Shown: positions 1 through 9,398 of the stretch, one piece after another
Layout: each line of letters opens with the position of its first letter
How positions within the stretch are numbered: position 1 is the stretch's first letter
Origin: Bacteroidota bacterium
GTDB taxonomy: Bacteria > Bacteroidota > Bacteroidia > Bacteroidales > F082
Assembly (NCBI GenBank): GCA_013203805.1
Contig: JABMPH010000274.1
Coordinates: 1 to 64,000, forward strand
Direction of reading: 5' to 3'
DNA: 64,000 bases
The notes under the pieces: model-generated
What the model was told of the DNA's origin: nothing
What the model saw: only the letters and a program-made list of their open reading frames with translations
Databases searched by the model: none
Position numbers and translations under genes: made by a program

Positions 1-1
1 C

Positions 2-1249
2 AACAAAGCCAAAGAAAAATATATTATTTGTAATGCCGATGAAGGTGATCCAGGTGCATTTATGGACAGATCGGTACTTGAGGGTGATCCTCATTCAGTT
101 CTCGAAGGAATGATAATAGGAGCATATGCCATTGAAGCAACGGGTGGTGTTATTTATTGTAGAGCTGAGTATCCTCTCGCTATTGTCCGTTTGCAAATTG
201 CCATTGATCAAGCACGCAAAAAGGGATATCTTGGTAAAAATATACTTGGGATTCACGGTTTTAATTTTGATATCTATATAAAAGAAGGTGCCGGAGCTTT
301 TGTTTGTGGTGAAGAAACTGCGTTGATTGCCTCAATCGAAGGTGAACGAGGAATGCCACGCAAAAGGCCTCCTTTCCCAGCTGCTTCAGGTTTATGGAAA
401 CAGCCAACAAATATCAATAACGTTGAAACATTGGCAAATATCCCATGGATAATTATAAATGGTGCTGCTGAATATGCCAAATATGGAACCGACAGAAGTA
501 AGGGTACAAAAGTATTTGCTCTTGTGGGTAAAATTGCTCGATCAGGTTTGGCCGAAGTACCAATGGGAATGAGTATCAGGGATGTGATATTTAAAATTGG
601 TGGTGGAATTCAAAACAATAAAAAGTTTAAAGCTGTTCAAATGGGTGGCCCTTCCGGGGGATGTATCCCTGAACATCTACTCGATACAATTGTAGATTAT
701 GATTCGGTAAATGCTACCGGCGCCATTATGGGATCGGGCGGGATGGTTGTTATGGATGAAGATACATGCATGATCAATGTTGCGAAATTCTTCCTCGACT
801 TTACCGAAAAAGAGTCATGTGGTAAATGCACATTCTGCCGAATTGGAACAAAACGGATGCTAGAGATTCTAACCAGAATTACAGAAGGTGAAGGCAAAGA
901 AGGAGATATTGAAAAACTGGAAGAACTATCATACCAAATAAAAGACAGTTCACTTTGTGGTTTGGGACAAACGGCTCCAAACCCGGTACTAACAACTATT
1001 AAGTATTTCCGACACGAGTATGAGGCTCATATACACGACAAAAGATGTCCTGCCAAAGTATGTACAAGTTTACTAACCTATGAAATAATTCCTGATAAGT
1101 GTACAGGATGTACTATTTGCGCAGTGAAATGCCCAACAAATGCAATTGATGGAGCCCGCAAAGAGGTACACTTTATACGTGAGGGAGATTGTATTCAATG
1201 TGGTACCTGCCTTGCAAAATGCAGGTTCGATGCAATTAAGGTTTTTTAA
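2..1249 (+). CDS. NuoF-like NADH-binding iron-sulfur flavoprotein subunit (5' end cut by window)
   Basis: The reading frame is open from the first bases, so the N-terminus, including the usual NADH glycine-rich loop, lies outside the window. Visible parts are the FMN-site motif EGDPGAFMDR, the NuoF core, the N3 cluster cysteines (SCGKCTFCR and a later SSLCGLG), and a C-terminal two-cluster ferredoxin domain (CTGCTICAVKCP and CIQCGTCLAKC). This C-terminal ferredoxin domain is absent from respiratory complex I NuoF. It is typical of HndC/HydB-type subunits of NAD(P)-linked hydrogenases, formate dehydrogenases and electron-bifurcating enzymes. The protein should oxidise or reduce NAD(H) through FMN and pass electrons to the large partner encoded 28 bases downstream. 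A NuoE-like gene probably lies just upstream, outside the window. Confidence 0.9.
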   Translation, partial: NKAKEKYIICNADEGDPGAFMDRSVLEGDPHSVLEGMIIGAYAIEATGGVIYCRAEYPLAIVRLQIAIDQARKKGYLGKNILGIHGFNFDIYIKEGAGAFVCGEETALIASIEGERGMPRKRPPFPAASGLWKQPTNINNVETLANIPWIIINGAAEYAKYGTDRSKGTKVFALVGKIARSGLAEVPMGMSIRDVIFKIGGGIQNNKKFKAVQMGGPSGGCIPEHLLDTIVDYDSVNATGAIMGSGGMVVMDEDTCMINVAKFFLDFTEKESCGKCTFCRIGTKRMLEILTRITEGEGKEGDIEKLEELSYQIKDSSLCGLGQTAPNPVLTTIKYFRHEYEAHIHDKRCPAKVCTSLLTYEIIPDKCTGCTICAVKCPTNAIDGARKEVHFIREGDCIQCGTCLAKCRFDAIKVF

Positions 1250-1277
1250 ATTTTTTGAATAAAGAAAGATATTAGAA

Positions 1278-4200
1278 ATGAGTGATACTATTAATGTAAC
1301 ATTAAACGGGAAAATAACTCAGGCATACAGTGGTGAAACGATTCTTGATGTTGCCAAAAAAAATAATATAGAAATACCAACCCTCTGTCACGATCCACGA
1401 CTTAAGCCATTTACTTCATGCTATGTATGTGTTGTGGAAGTTCAGGGGTTACGAGGATTGCAACCTTCATGTTCCACCAAGGTAACCGAAGGAATGAATA
1501 TTGAAACTAATAATGATAAGGTTAGAAAAGGACGAAAAACAGCCCTCGACCTCATGCTCAGTAATCATTACGCCGACTGTACTGCCCCTTGCATACAAAC
1601 CTGTCCTGCTGGAGTTGATATTCAGGGATATATATCTCACATCGACAAAGGACAATATCGTGATGCTGTTGCTTTGATTAAAGAAACAAACCCGCTTCCT
1701 GCTATTTGTGGAAGAATTTGTGTTCGTCCTTGTGAAGTAGGATGCAGAAGAAATCAACTAGATGAAGGTGCTCCTGTTGGTATCGATTATATGAAAAGAT
1801 TTGCCTCGGATTGGGATCTGGAATCTGATGACAAATATGTTCCTGAAATTCAACCGTCAACAGGTAAAAAAATTGCAATTATCGGGGCAGGTCCTGGTGG
1901 ATTATCTGCAGCTTTCTTTCTTCAGAAATTAGGTCATCAGGCCGATATTTTTGAAGCAGCTCCTGCAGCAGGTGGATGGCTCAGATATGGAATACCAGAG
2001 TATCGATTACCTAATGATATTCTTCAAAAAGAAGTTGATAATATTACAGAAATTGGTGCTAATATATTCTATAACAAGAAATTTGGAGATAATCTTAAGT
2101 ACAAGGATATTAAAAATGATTATGATGCTACAATTCTTACCATTGGTTCACAAAAAGGAACTCTAATTGGTTGTGAAGGTGACGATGCTGAAAATGTATT
2201 TTCAGGCATTGATTTCCTTAAGGATATGGAAGTATCAGGAAAACCTTTCGACTTTACGGGCAAAAAAGTAGCTGTTGTTGGTGGTGGTAATACTGCCATG
2301 GACTGCTGCAGAACTTCAATTAGATGTGGATCAACTGAAGTTTATGTTATTTACCGACGTACAGAAAAAGAAATGCCGGCAAACCCAATTGAGATTCACG
2401 AATCTAAAATTGAGGGTGTTCAATATAAACTACTAACAAACCCAATTCGTGTAAACAAAGATGAAGAGGGTAAAGTTAAATCCGTAACATGTTTAGAAAT
2501 GGAGTTGGGTGAGCCTGATGCATCAGGAAGAAGACGGCCTGTTCCAATAGCAGGTTCAGAATTTGATTTAGAAGTAGATTATATTCTCGCAGCAATAGGA
2601 CAAAAGACAATAGTCGACTTTCTTGCAGATATCAATGGTTCAACTGATGAAGGTGAATTAAAAATAAACCGCTGGGGTGATATCGAAGCTAATCCGGATA
2701 CTCTACAAACCGGCATTAATTCTGTTTTTGCTGCCGGAGATGGCGTTACAGGCCCATCTACTGTTATAGCAGCTATTGCTCAGGCAAAAACGGCTGCTTA
2801 TAGTTGTAATCAATTTCTTAATAACCATGAGATCGTTGCTCCAAAGAATGAATTTTTAAGCAAGAAAGATAACTTCAAACTCCAAGACAGTGCCGTTTTC
2901 AAAGGTCAATATCCTGTGCAATTGCGAGAAGAAATGCCTACTCTTGATCCTGATAACAGAATCAATTTTAATGAGGTTGAGCTGGGATACACAAACGAAG
3001 AAGTTGCAAAACACGAAGCTCAACGATGTTTAGAATGTGGTTGTGTTAAAGTTTTTAATTGCGATCTAAAGGACTATTCCACCGAGTATGGTGTTGAGCA
3101 GAATAAATATGCTGGTGATTACAATGAGTACAAAGTTGATTTTCGTCATCCATTTATTGAAATCGACAACAACAAGTGTATCCTTTGTTCCAGATGTATT
3201 AGGATTTGCAAAGAAGTAGTTGGGGCAGACGCCCTTGGGTTAGTGAATAGAGGTTTCCATACCTACGTTGCTCCTAGTATGGCCGACAGACTTCAGGACT
3301 CTACTTGTGAATCGTGTGGCTTATGTATATCAACATGTCCTACAGGTGCCCTTAGTGAAAATGTATTGTTTAAACCCGGTCCAATAAAAACTGATAAAGT
3401 AGTAACAATTTGTAATTACTGTTCGGTTGGTTGTGAAATCGTTCTTAATCATAAGAGTAATTTCGTAATGAAAGTATCGGGAAGTGAGGGCATTGTAAAT
3501 CCAGATGGAAATATTTGCAAATATCCAAAATTTGGCTTTAATTATCTTAATGATAATGCGCGTATTACCAGGCCTTTACTTAAAGTAAAAGGTGTATTTA
3601 AAGAAATCAGCTTTAAAAAAGCATATGATATAATTACCGAGAAGATTACACAGGTTAAACCTGATGACAATGCATTTTTTGCCGGAGCCAGACTCACTAA
3701 TGAGGAAATGTACCTTATCCAGAAACTAGCCAGAGCAGGTGCAAAAACAAACAATGTTACCAGCCTGCATTATATAAATCGTGGTGATGGATATACATTC
3801 AACTCCAGAAGCAATGTTCCATTCAATCAAATTGAAGGTGCAAGTAAAATTTATCTTCTGGGATCAGAAATTAATGAAGATAATGCAGTTGTTGGTTTCA
3901 TGATAAACAATGCCCAATTCAATAATAATATCCCTGTTGAATTAATTACTATCCACGAAAATAGTTCGATGGAACGCAAAGTTGACAATATAATTAAAGT
4001 TAGCTCATATTATCACTTTATCAAGGCTGTTAATTATTACCTGGTTGCTAACAATTTTCACAATGCTATGTTTATTGGTGATAATTGCGAGGCTTACGAA
4101 GAATATCGGACTAATGTAATGCAAGAAAACTTCGGTGAACTTGTTAAGTTAAGTGGTGTTACAACTATGGATACGGTTGTTGAATTTGCCAAATCGTACA

Positions 4201-4976
4201 ATAATGAAATGAACGCAGTTATTGTATTTTCAGAAAAAGAAATATCGGCAAATGCAAGTTACGAGCTTTTCAATTTAAGTATGATTACTGGCAAACTTGG
4301 TAAAACTTCAAACGGACTTATTGCGCTTAAGGAGAAAAACAACTCTCAAGGGTTATTCGATATGGGAATTTGCCCGAAACTTGGTGTAGGGACTCAGCCC
4401 ATTGATGATCCTAAATTGATAAAATTGATGAAGAAAAAATGGAAAGTTGACGAATTACCATCAACCATAAATGAAAGTCAATTTATTAATTTAGAAGAAG
4501 GTAAGCTGAAAAATCTATTTATCTTTGGTGAAGATCCAATGGGAACAGCAAAGAATCCTGTTCGTATGGCAGGATGGATTTCAGTATCAGACTTTGTTAT
4601 GGTTCAAGATTCATTTATGACCAAAACAGCCAAAAGAGCCGATCTTATTCTACCGGCTTCTTTCCCAATTGAATCGGGAGGCAGTTTTACAAATACTCAA
4701 AAAGTGATTCAGGAATTTGAGCCCAAATTCAAATCTAAAGTTGATAGGCTATCATACCAGCAACTTATCGATCTGCTCAAAAAACTGGGTATAAAACAAA
4801 AGATCAATATTGAAGATATAAGAATGGAGGCTATGTCGTTGTTATCAACTGCAAAGGAAAACAAATTGAAATTTGTATATACTAATACTGATAATCAACA
4901 TCGCATTTTCGAATACGGATGTGATTCAATTGACAAATATTTTGAAGAGGCATTTGAAAGTGCATTTGAAGAATAG
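1278..4976 (+). CDS. Large iron-sulfur flavoprotein: 2Fe-2S + GltD-like FAD/NAD(P) module + ferredoxin + NuoG/FDH-like domain
   Basis: The 1232-residue protein has several modules. Residues 1-75 are a NuoG-type 2Fe-2S domain (Cys37, 48, 51, 65). About 97-156 is cysteine-rich, with His97, Cys101/105/109 and a GltD-type cluster at Cys144/148/152/156. About 198-520 is a GltD/NfnB-like FAD/NAD(P) reductase with GAGPGG at 203-208 and GGGNTAMD near 335-342. About 630-700 carries two 4Fe-4S motifs. From about 710 there is a molybdopterin-oxidoreductase Fe4S4 motif (CNYCSVGC...C) and a partial molybdopterin domain. The Sec/Cys that binds Mo or W in formate dehydrogenases is missing: the stretch after TNNV contains no cysteine. 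The C-terminal dinucleotide-binding domain also appears absent. It is therefore more likely a NuoG-like electron carrier than a formate dehydrogenase. With the NuoF partner it may form a soluble NADH/NAD(P)H/ferredoxin transhydrogenase or bifurcating complex (inference). Confidence 0.85.
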   Translation: MSDTINVTLNGKITQAYSGETILDVAKKNNIEIPTLCHDPRLKPFTSCYVCVVEVQGLRGLQPSCSTKVTEGMNIETNNDKVRKGRKTALDLMLSNHYADCTAPCIQTCPAGVDIQGYISHIDKGQYRDAVALIKETNPLPAICGRICVRPCEVGCRRNQLDEGAPVGIDYMKRFASDWDLESDDKYVPEIQPSTGKKIAIIGAGPGGLSAAFFLQKLGHQADIFEAAPAAGGWLRYGIPEYRLPNDILQKEVDNITEIGANIFYNKKFGDNLKYKDIKNDYDATILTIGSQKGTLIGCEGDDAENVFSGIDFLKDMEVSGKPFDFTGKKVAVVGGGNTAMDCCRTSIRCGSTEVYVIYRRTEKEMPANPIEIHESKIEGVQYKLLTNPIRVNKDEEGKVKSVTCLEMELGEPDASGRRRPVPIAGSEFDLEVDYILAAIGQKTIVDFLADINGSTDEGELKINRWGDIEANPDTLQTGINSVFAAGDGVTGPSTVIAAIAQAKTAAYSCNQFLNNHEIVAPKNEFLSKKDNFKLQDSAVFKGQYPVQLREEMPTLDPDNRINFNEVELGYTNEEVAKHEAQRCLECGCVKVFNCDLKDYSTEYGVEQNKYAGDYNEYKVDFRHPFIEIDNNKCILCSRCIRICKEVVGADALGLVNRGFHTYVAPSMADRLQDSTCESCGLCISTCPTGALSENVLFKPGPIKTDKVVTICNYCSVGCEIVLNHKSNFVMKVSGSEGIVNPDGNICKYPKFGFNYLNDNARITRPLLKVKGVFKEISFKKAYDIITEKITQVKPDDNAFFAGARLTNEEMYLIQKLARAGAKTNNVTSLHYINRGDGYTFNSRSNVPFNQIEGASKIYLLGSEINEDNAVVGFMINNAQFNNNIPVELITIHENSSMERKVDNIIKVSSYYHFIKAVNYYLVANNFHNAMFIGDNCEAYEEYRTNVMQENFGELVKLSGVTTMDTVVEFAKSYNNEMNAVIVFSEKEISANASYELFNLSMITGKLGKTSNGLIALKEKNNSQGLFDMGICPKLGVGTQPIDDPKLIKLMKKKWKVDELPSTINESQFINLEEGKLKNLFIFGEDPMGTAKNPVRMAGWISVSDFVMVQDSFMTKTAKRADLILPASFPIESGGSFTNTQKVIQEFEPKFKSKVDRLSYQQLIDLLKKLGIKQKINIEDIRMEAMSLLSTAKENKLKFVYTNTDNQHRIFEYGCDSIDKYFEEAFESAFEE

Positions 4977-4985
4977 AAACTGCTA

Positions 4986-5663
4986 TTGATAATCACTAAA
5001 GGAAATATAATATTCAGAAGACTGGTTCATGCCGACATTGAACTTGTTCGCCAACACCGGAATTCATCCGACGTAAGTCAATTTATGGAATACCGTCAAC
5101 ATATTTCTCGCGAAATGCAGGAGAAGTGGTTCGAGTCTATAAACAATAACAACAACTTATTTTTTGTGATTGAATACAAGGGAGAAAAGATTGGCCTTAT
5201 AAATGGTAAAGACATCAAATGGGAAGAGCATTCAATGGAAACAGGCATATTCATTTGGGATAAGAAATATCTAAACACGCATATTCCACTTCTGGCAGTG
5301 CTTATTTTTGGCGAATTGGGTATAATGACTTTTGGTTTAACCGCATACGCTCATATACTATCAACCAATAATAGAGCCAAGCGATATAACAAATTATTGG
5401 GTTTTCGGTTATGCGAAGGACAAGAAGGTGTTGAAAACCAGCTTTATGTAATGACGAAAGAATCGTACTTTAAAAAAGCCAAATTTATCCGTGGTGCATT
5501 TCTCAAATTAACGGGTAACGATGATACTATTCTTCAATTTGAAAAAAATGATTATCAAACTGACTTCGCTGATTTCTTATTAGAAAAATTAGACAACGAA
5601 AATGTAGCCCGAATTGAAGAAAATAATGGTATTAAGACATTATATTTTAAGGCACTGAGTTAA
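4986..5663 (+). CDS. GNAT-family N-acetyltransferase
   Basis: This 225-residue protein begins with a GNAT-like first strand and helix (FRRLVHADIELVRQHRN). It continues with a strand pattern like RimJ/PseH/WecD-type enzymes (VIEYKGEKIGLIN, then an acceptor region ending SNNRAKRYNKLLGF). The last 60 or so residues are an extension I do not recognise. TTG at 4986 is chosen because the first ATG lies inside the conserved fold; it sits 9 bases after the upstream stop codon. A WecE-type aminotransferase follows after one broken gene, so acetylation of an amino sugar is a reasonable guess, but the substrate cannot be read from sequence. Confidence 0.75.
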   Translation: MIITKGNIIFRRLVHADIELVRQHRNSSDVSQFMEYRQHISREMQEKWFESINNNNNLFFVIEYKGEKIGLINGKDIKWEEHSMETGIFIWDKKYLNTHIPLLAVLIFGELGIMTFGLTAYAHILSTNNRAKRYNKLLGFRLCEGQEGVENQLYVMTKESYFKKAKFIRGAFLKLTGNDDTILQFEKNDYQTDFADFLLEKLDNENVARIEENNGIKTLYFKALS

Positions 5664-5674
5664 GCTGAGATTTT

Positions 5675-5937
5675 CTATAACTCCTTACCATTTTTAACGC
5701 TTTTTTCCAGTTCTTCATCTGCTTTCACTTTATTTTGTTCAGCTCTGGAAGCACTTTTTTGAATTGGCTCTATGTTGGTAGGTTTACTAATGTCACTTCC
5801 ATTCTTGGTTTTTTCTTTTTTTGGGTATTAGTTTGTTCATTCTCACCCTTATTATTCTTTGGACTTATCCCCGTCTTTTGCGCATAAGAGTTTGAGAAAA
5901 TAAGTGGTAACACAATAATCAATACAAAAGTAGATAA
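5675..5937 (-). pseudogene. Frameshifted small secreted-protein gene
   Basis: On the minus strand a signal-peptide-like segment (LIIVLPLIFSNSYAQ, ending in an Ala-x-Ala-type cleavage site) runs into a charged Asn/Lys/Gln-rich stretch. It then meets a stop in the zero frame after a run of A residues (AAAAAAGAAAAAACC on that strand). One frame over, the coding pattern continues cleanly (KNGSDISKPTNIEPI through EELEKSVKNGKEL) to a stop at 5675-5677. No ATG is present at the 5' end; a TTG lies at 5920-5922. This looks like a small exported protein broken by an indel in a homopolymer, or a sequencing error there. It accounts for most of the 357-base gap between the flanking genes. Confidence 0.5.
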
Positions 5938-6020
5938 TTATTGATCAATATCGTTTTTCTTAAAACAAGCTAAAAAATAATTAATTTCGCAACCTAAGGT
6001 TTTTAAATCCATTTTATCAA

Positions 6021-7151
6021 GTGAAGATACCATTCAACAAACCCTGGTTTACGGGGAAAGAGATACAAAATATTACAAGTGCAGCATCATTTGGGCACAT
6101 TTCAGGGAATGGATTATATACCAAAAAGTGTCATGAGTTTTTTGAACGTAACTATGGATTTAAGAAAACATTTTTAACAAGCTCATGCACTGATGCAATA
6201 GAAATGGCAACCATACTAATGGGATTAAAAGAAGGTGATGAAGTAATTATGCCTTCATATACATTCGTTTCTACAACAAGTCCATTTATACTTCGTGGTG
6301 CGAAAATTAAGTTTGCTGATAGTCTTAATGATCACCCAAATATTGATCTTGATCATGCTGAAAAACTGATTACTGAAAACACAAAAGTATTAGTAGTTAT
6401 GCATTATGGTGGTGTTGCGGTTGATATGGACAAAGCTTTAGGCATCTGTAAAAAACATAACATTATTTTATTGGAAGATACGGCGCACTCTATCGACTCA
6501 CACTTCAAAGGCAAACCACTTGGGAGCTTTGGTCAGTTTGCAACTTTTTCGTTTCATGAAACCAAAAACATTAGTAGTGGCGAAGGTGGACTATTAGTAA
6601 TTAATGACGAAAAGTATATTAGTCGTGCTGAAATTGTATGGGAAAAAGGCACTAATCGTTCAGCATTTTCACGTGGTGATATCGATAAATATGAATGGGT
6701 AGATGTTGGCGCTTCCTATTCACCATCGGATATGATTGCTGCCTTTCTTTTTGCCCAGCTTTCACACATCAACGATATACAGGAAACCAGAATTAATATC
6801 TGGAATAGATACTATTCAAATTTGATTCCTTTAGCGAAAATAGGATTCTTTGAATTGATAGATATTCCTGATTTTGCCACCAATAATGGACACGTTTTTT
6901 ATCTCTTGACAAAGGATAAAGAACAGCGCGATGAATTACTTGACCATCTGAATAATACTATGATTCAAGCTGTTTTCCATTATTTACCTCTACACAACAG
7001 CCCATATTACAAAAAACTACACACAGGAGAAGAACTAAAAAATACAGACAAATTTGCAGAAACTCTTATCCGGCTTCCTCTATTCTACGAACTACCCCTT
7101 GAAGTTGTTGATATGATTTGTGAAAAGGTTAAGGAATTTTACAAATTATAA
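6021..7151 (+). CDS. wecE: dTDP-4-amino-4,6-dideoxygalactose transaminase (WecE/RffA type)
   Basis: The 376-residue protein is a DegT/DnrJ/EryC1-family, PLP-dependent sugar aminotransferase. The start is GTG, because the conserved N-terminus (IPFNKPWFTGKE) begins directly after it. Pyridoxal phosphate should bind Lys182 in SFHETKNISSGEGG; the cofactor-stacking region LLEDTAHS is at about 150-157. Overall similarity is to WecE, which converts dTDP-4-keto-6-deoxyglucose to dTDP-Fuc4N using glutamate, for surface glycans. No other sugar-nucleotide genes flank it except the GNAT gene upstream, so the final glycan is unknown. Confidence 0.85.
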   Translation: MKIPFNKPWFTGKEIQNITSAASFGHISGNGLYTKKCHEFFERNYGFKKTFLTSSCTDAIEMATILMGLKEGDEVIMPSYTFVSTTSPFILRGAKIKFADSLNDHPNIDLDHAEKLITENTKVLVVMHYGGVAVDMDKALGICKKHNIILLEDTAHSIDSHFKGKPLGSFGQFATFSFHETKNISSGEGGLLVINDEKYISRAEIVWEKGTNRSAFSRGDIDKYEWVDVGASYSPSDMIAAFLFAQLSHINDIQETRINIWNRYYSNLIPLAKIGFFELIDIPDFATNNGHVFYLLTKDKEQRDELLDHLNNTMIQAVFHYLPLHNSPYYKKLHTGEELKNTDKFAETLIRLPLFYELPLEVVDMICEKVKEFYKL

Positions 7152-7170
7152 ACTACAGTTTCAAACGCCC

Positions 7171-7187
7171 AAAACTGAAACAGTTTT
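7171..7187. terminator. Short hairpin between convergent wecE and nadD
   Basis: AAAACTG and CAGTTTT form a 7-bp stem with an AAA loop, followed on the plus strand by TTC. It lies 20 bases after the wecE stop and just before the nadD stop, where a shared terminator is expected. The stem is weak. Confidence 0.35.
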
Positions 7188-7196
7188 TTCTGTTAT

Positions 7197-7787
7197 TTAC
7201 TTTTCATAAAAATGCATTTCAATAATATAATCGTAAACCTTGGCAGGCATCCAGTAGTCCATCCCTTTTTTTAGTTTTATTGCTTTACGGATAAAACTTG
7301 ATGATATTTCCATTAAAGGTGCATTATATAATTTGACTGAAGTATGATTAATATATTTATCCAAACCGTATCCTGGTCGTGGATAAACATAAAGCTTATA
7401 CTGATTTAATATTTCATTATAATTTTTCCATTTATGAAATGATCCAAATATATCAGTTCCACAAATAACAATAAACTCTCGGTTCGGATATTCTTCATCA
7501 AGCCATGTTAAAGTATCAATGGTGTATGATGGCTTGGGCATATTAAACTCAATATTAGATACTTTGAGTTTATGATGATCTTCAACTGCCAGTCTGGCTA
7601 AAGCAAGACGATGATAATCGGCGAGCAGGCTACTTTTTTGTTTTAATGGATTTTGAGGAGAAACAACAAACCAAACTTCATCCAGGTCGGTGAACTCAGC
7701 CATATAATTAGCCAGAATCAAGTGTCCGTTGTGGATCGGATTAAATGACCCAAATAGCAAACCAGTTTTTTTCTTTTGTGCTTCCAT
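7197..7787 (-). CDS. nadD: Nicotinate-nucleotide adenylyltransferase
   Basis: The 196-residue protein has the nucleotidyltransferase signature GSFNPIHNGHL near its N-terminus and the C-terminal ISSSFIRKAI motif (the ISSTxIR element of the family). It converts nicotinate mononucleotide and ATP to deamido-NAD in NAD biosynthesis. ATG at 7787 is preferred over a TTG at 7805, because the upstream gene stops at 7807 and the family normally begins just before the lysine-rich first strand. It ends the yicC-gmk-MDR-nadD operon. Confidence 0.93.
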   Translation of the reverse strand: MEAQKKKTGLLFGSFNPIHNGHLILANYMAEFTDLDEVWFVVSPQNPLKQKSSLLADYHRLALARLAVEDHHKLKVSNIEFNMPKPSYTIDTLTWLDEEYPNREFIVICGTDIFGSFHKWKNYNEILNQYKLYVYPRPGYGLDKYINHTSVKLYNAPLMEISSSFIRKAIKLKKGMDYWMPAKVYDYIIEMHFYEK

Positions 7788-7806
7788 TACAAATCTTACA
7801 CTCAAC

Positions 7807-8805
7807 TTAAGGCTTAATCAATAACTTCCCCAAACTCATATCCGAAATATAGCTTCTTAATCCCTTCACAATATCATCCAAAGATGAAAAGCCTCTAATA
7901 TTTGTATGATACTTTCCCGATATAAATCCATCCTGAAGTTCTTCGGAAATCCTTACAAATTCCTCTTGTCCAATTTCTGCTTTCCAATCCATCAGGTTAA
8001 ATCCAGATATAATTTTATTATTAAAAATCAAATCCATTATATCCACTTCAGCTATCGGTTTACCGGAAAGCCCTCCATAAACTACCAACTCCGAGTCAGT
8101 TGATAAAGCATTAAACATCAACCCCGACAAACTTCCACCAACCGCATCATAGGCTACGGTTGCACCTAATTTTATAGATAAATTTCCAAGCTGTTCAACG
8201 AAATCCACATCCGTTTCAATTAGCACATGCTTGGCTCCTTCATTAACAAGCTTATTGGCACTTACTTGTTTTCTAACAATGTCTATTACTTCAATTCCAT
8301 TTTCTAAAGCCATTTTTCGAAGAAATGAAGCAACCTGACTTCCAGCAGCATTCTGAATTATTGCCTTACTTTCATATTGTAATGCGATTTCAAACATTCC
8401 GTATGCTGTAAACGGATTTACCGTAAAACAGGCTGCTTGATCCATATCCATTTCATCCTTCAAAGGAATAATGTCCTCAATATTTGCTATGATTGTGTCC
8501 GACCATGTGCCACTCCTATCGTCCTGCACAAAGCAACTTACTTTTCTGCCGATAAAATTTATTGCATTTTTTCCTGCATCAATTACTACCCCCGAACCTT
8601 CAAAACCGGGCACAGCAGGCAGAGATTTAACAACATTGTATGTTCCTTGAAGAAAAGCAATATCCGAGGGATTAACTGGTGCAGCATGAACTTTAATAAT
8701 TACATCGCTATCGCCTGGGATTGGAATATCAAGCTCTTCAATCTTGAGCCCTAACATTGACCTGATAATGTTTCTGTTATATGAAGGTAGTATTACTGAT
8801 TTCAT
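7807..8805 (-). CDS. Zinc-independent MDR-family NADPH:quinone / enoyl reductase-like protein
   Basis: This 332-residue medium-chain dehydrogenase/reductase has the GroES-like N-terminal half (VKVHAAPVNPSD, PGFEGSGVV) and a Rossmann half (AIIQNAAGSQVASFLRKMA, then VAYDAVGG). The catalytic and structural zinc cysteines are absent, as in quinone oxidoreductase and mitochondrial-type 2-enoyl reductase relatives. It probably reduces a quinone or an activated double bond with NADPH; the substrate is unknown. It sits between gmk (6-base gap) and nadD and looks like a later insertion into a conserved housekeeping operon. Confidence 0.8.
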   Translation of the reverse strand: MKSVILPSYNRNIIRSMLGLKIEELDIPIPGDSDVIIKVHAAPVNPSDIAFLQGTYNVVKSLPAVPGFEGSGVVIDAGKNAINFIGRKVSCFVQDDRSGTWSDTIIANIEDIIPLKDEMDMDQAACFTVNPFTAYGMFEIALQYESKAIIQNAAGSQVASFLRKMALENGIEVIDIVRKQVSANKLVNEGAKHVLIETDVDFVEQLGNLSIKLGATVAYDAVGGSLSGLMFNALSTDSELVVYGGLSGKPIAEVDIMDLIFNNKIISGFNLMDWKAEIGQEEFVRISEELQDGFISGKYHTNIRGFSSLDDIVKGLRSYISDMSLGKLLIKP

Positions 8806-8811
8806 AATTAC

Positions 8812-9396
8812 TCAATTGAGTTTAATAAAGTTTTTCACTAATTCAAGTGATTCTTTTTTAGCATGTTCAAGATTATCATTAATTATAATCATGTCAAACT
8901 TATTGGAGTATGTTAGTTCATGCTCTGCTTTTTCAAGACGAGTTTGTATGTCGTCAGAATTATCAGTTCCTCTTACAAGAAGCCTTTGTTTTAGTGCAGC
9001 TAATGATGGTGGCATCACAAAAATACTCAACGCTACATCGCCATAAAGTTTTTTAATATTTACTCCACCAACTACATCAACATCAAATACAACATGCAAA
9101 CCCTGATTTCTAATTCTCTCAACTTCTGATTTTAGTGAACCATAGTATCTGCCTTTGTAAACTTCCTCCCATTCAACGAATTCATTATTGGCAATCTTTT
9201 TTTTGAAATCTTCAACAGATAAAAAATAATAATCCAATCCATCAACTTCGTTACTTCTTATCTTACGACTGGTTGCCGATATCGAAAACAACAATGTGTC
9301 AATCTGACCCATTATATACTTAACCAATGTGGTTTTACCTGAGCCCGAAGGAGCCGAAAATATCAACAATTTTCCTTTCTGAATATTATCAAGCAT
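8812..9396 (-). CDS. gmk: Guanylate kinase
   Basis: The 194-residue protein has its P-loop SAPSGSGKTT at residues 14-23, followed by the GMP-binding region (SATSRKIRSNEVDGLDYYFLS) and the family pattern FVEWEEVYKGRYYGS. It phosphorylates GMP to GDP with ATP. The length is normal for the family. It begins 2 bases after the yicC stop, so the two are surely co-transcribed. Confidence 0.96.
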   Translation of the reverse strand: MLDNIQKGKLLIFSAPSGSGKTTLVKYIMGQIDTLLFSISATSRKIRSNEVDGLDYYFLSVEDFKKKIANNEFVEWEEVYKGRYYGSLKSEVERIRNQGLHVVFDVDVVGGVNIKKLYGDVALSIFVMPPSLAALKQRLLVRGTDNSDDIQTRLEKAEHELTYSNKFDMIIINDNLEHAKKESLELVKNFIKLN

Positions 9397-9398
9397 TA

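Noticed and set aside
1278-4976. Molybdenum or tungsten formate dehydrogenase
   Set aside because: The metal-binding Cys/Sec and the C-terminal molybdopterin dinucleotide-binding domain are missing, so a catalytic FDH is not supported.
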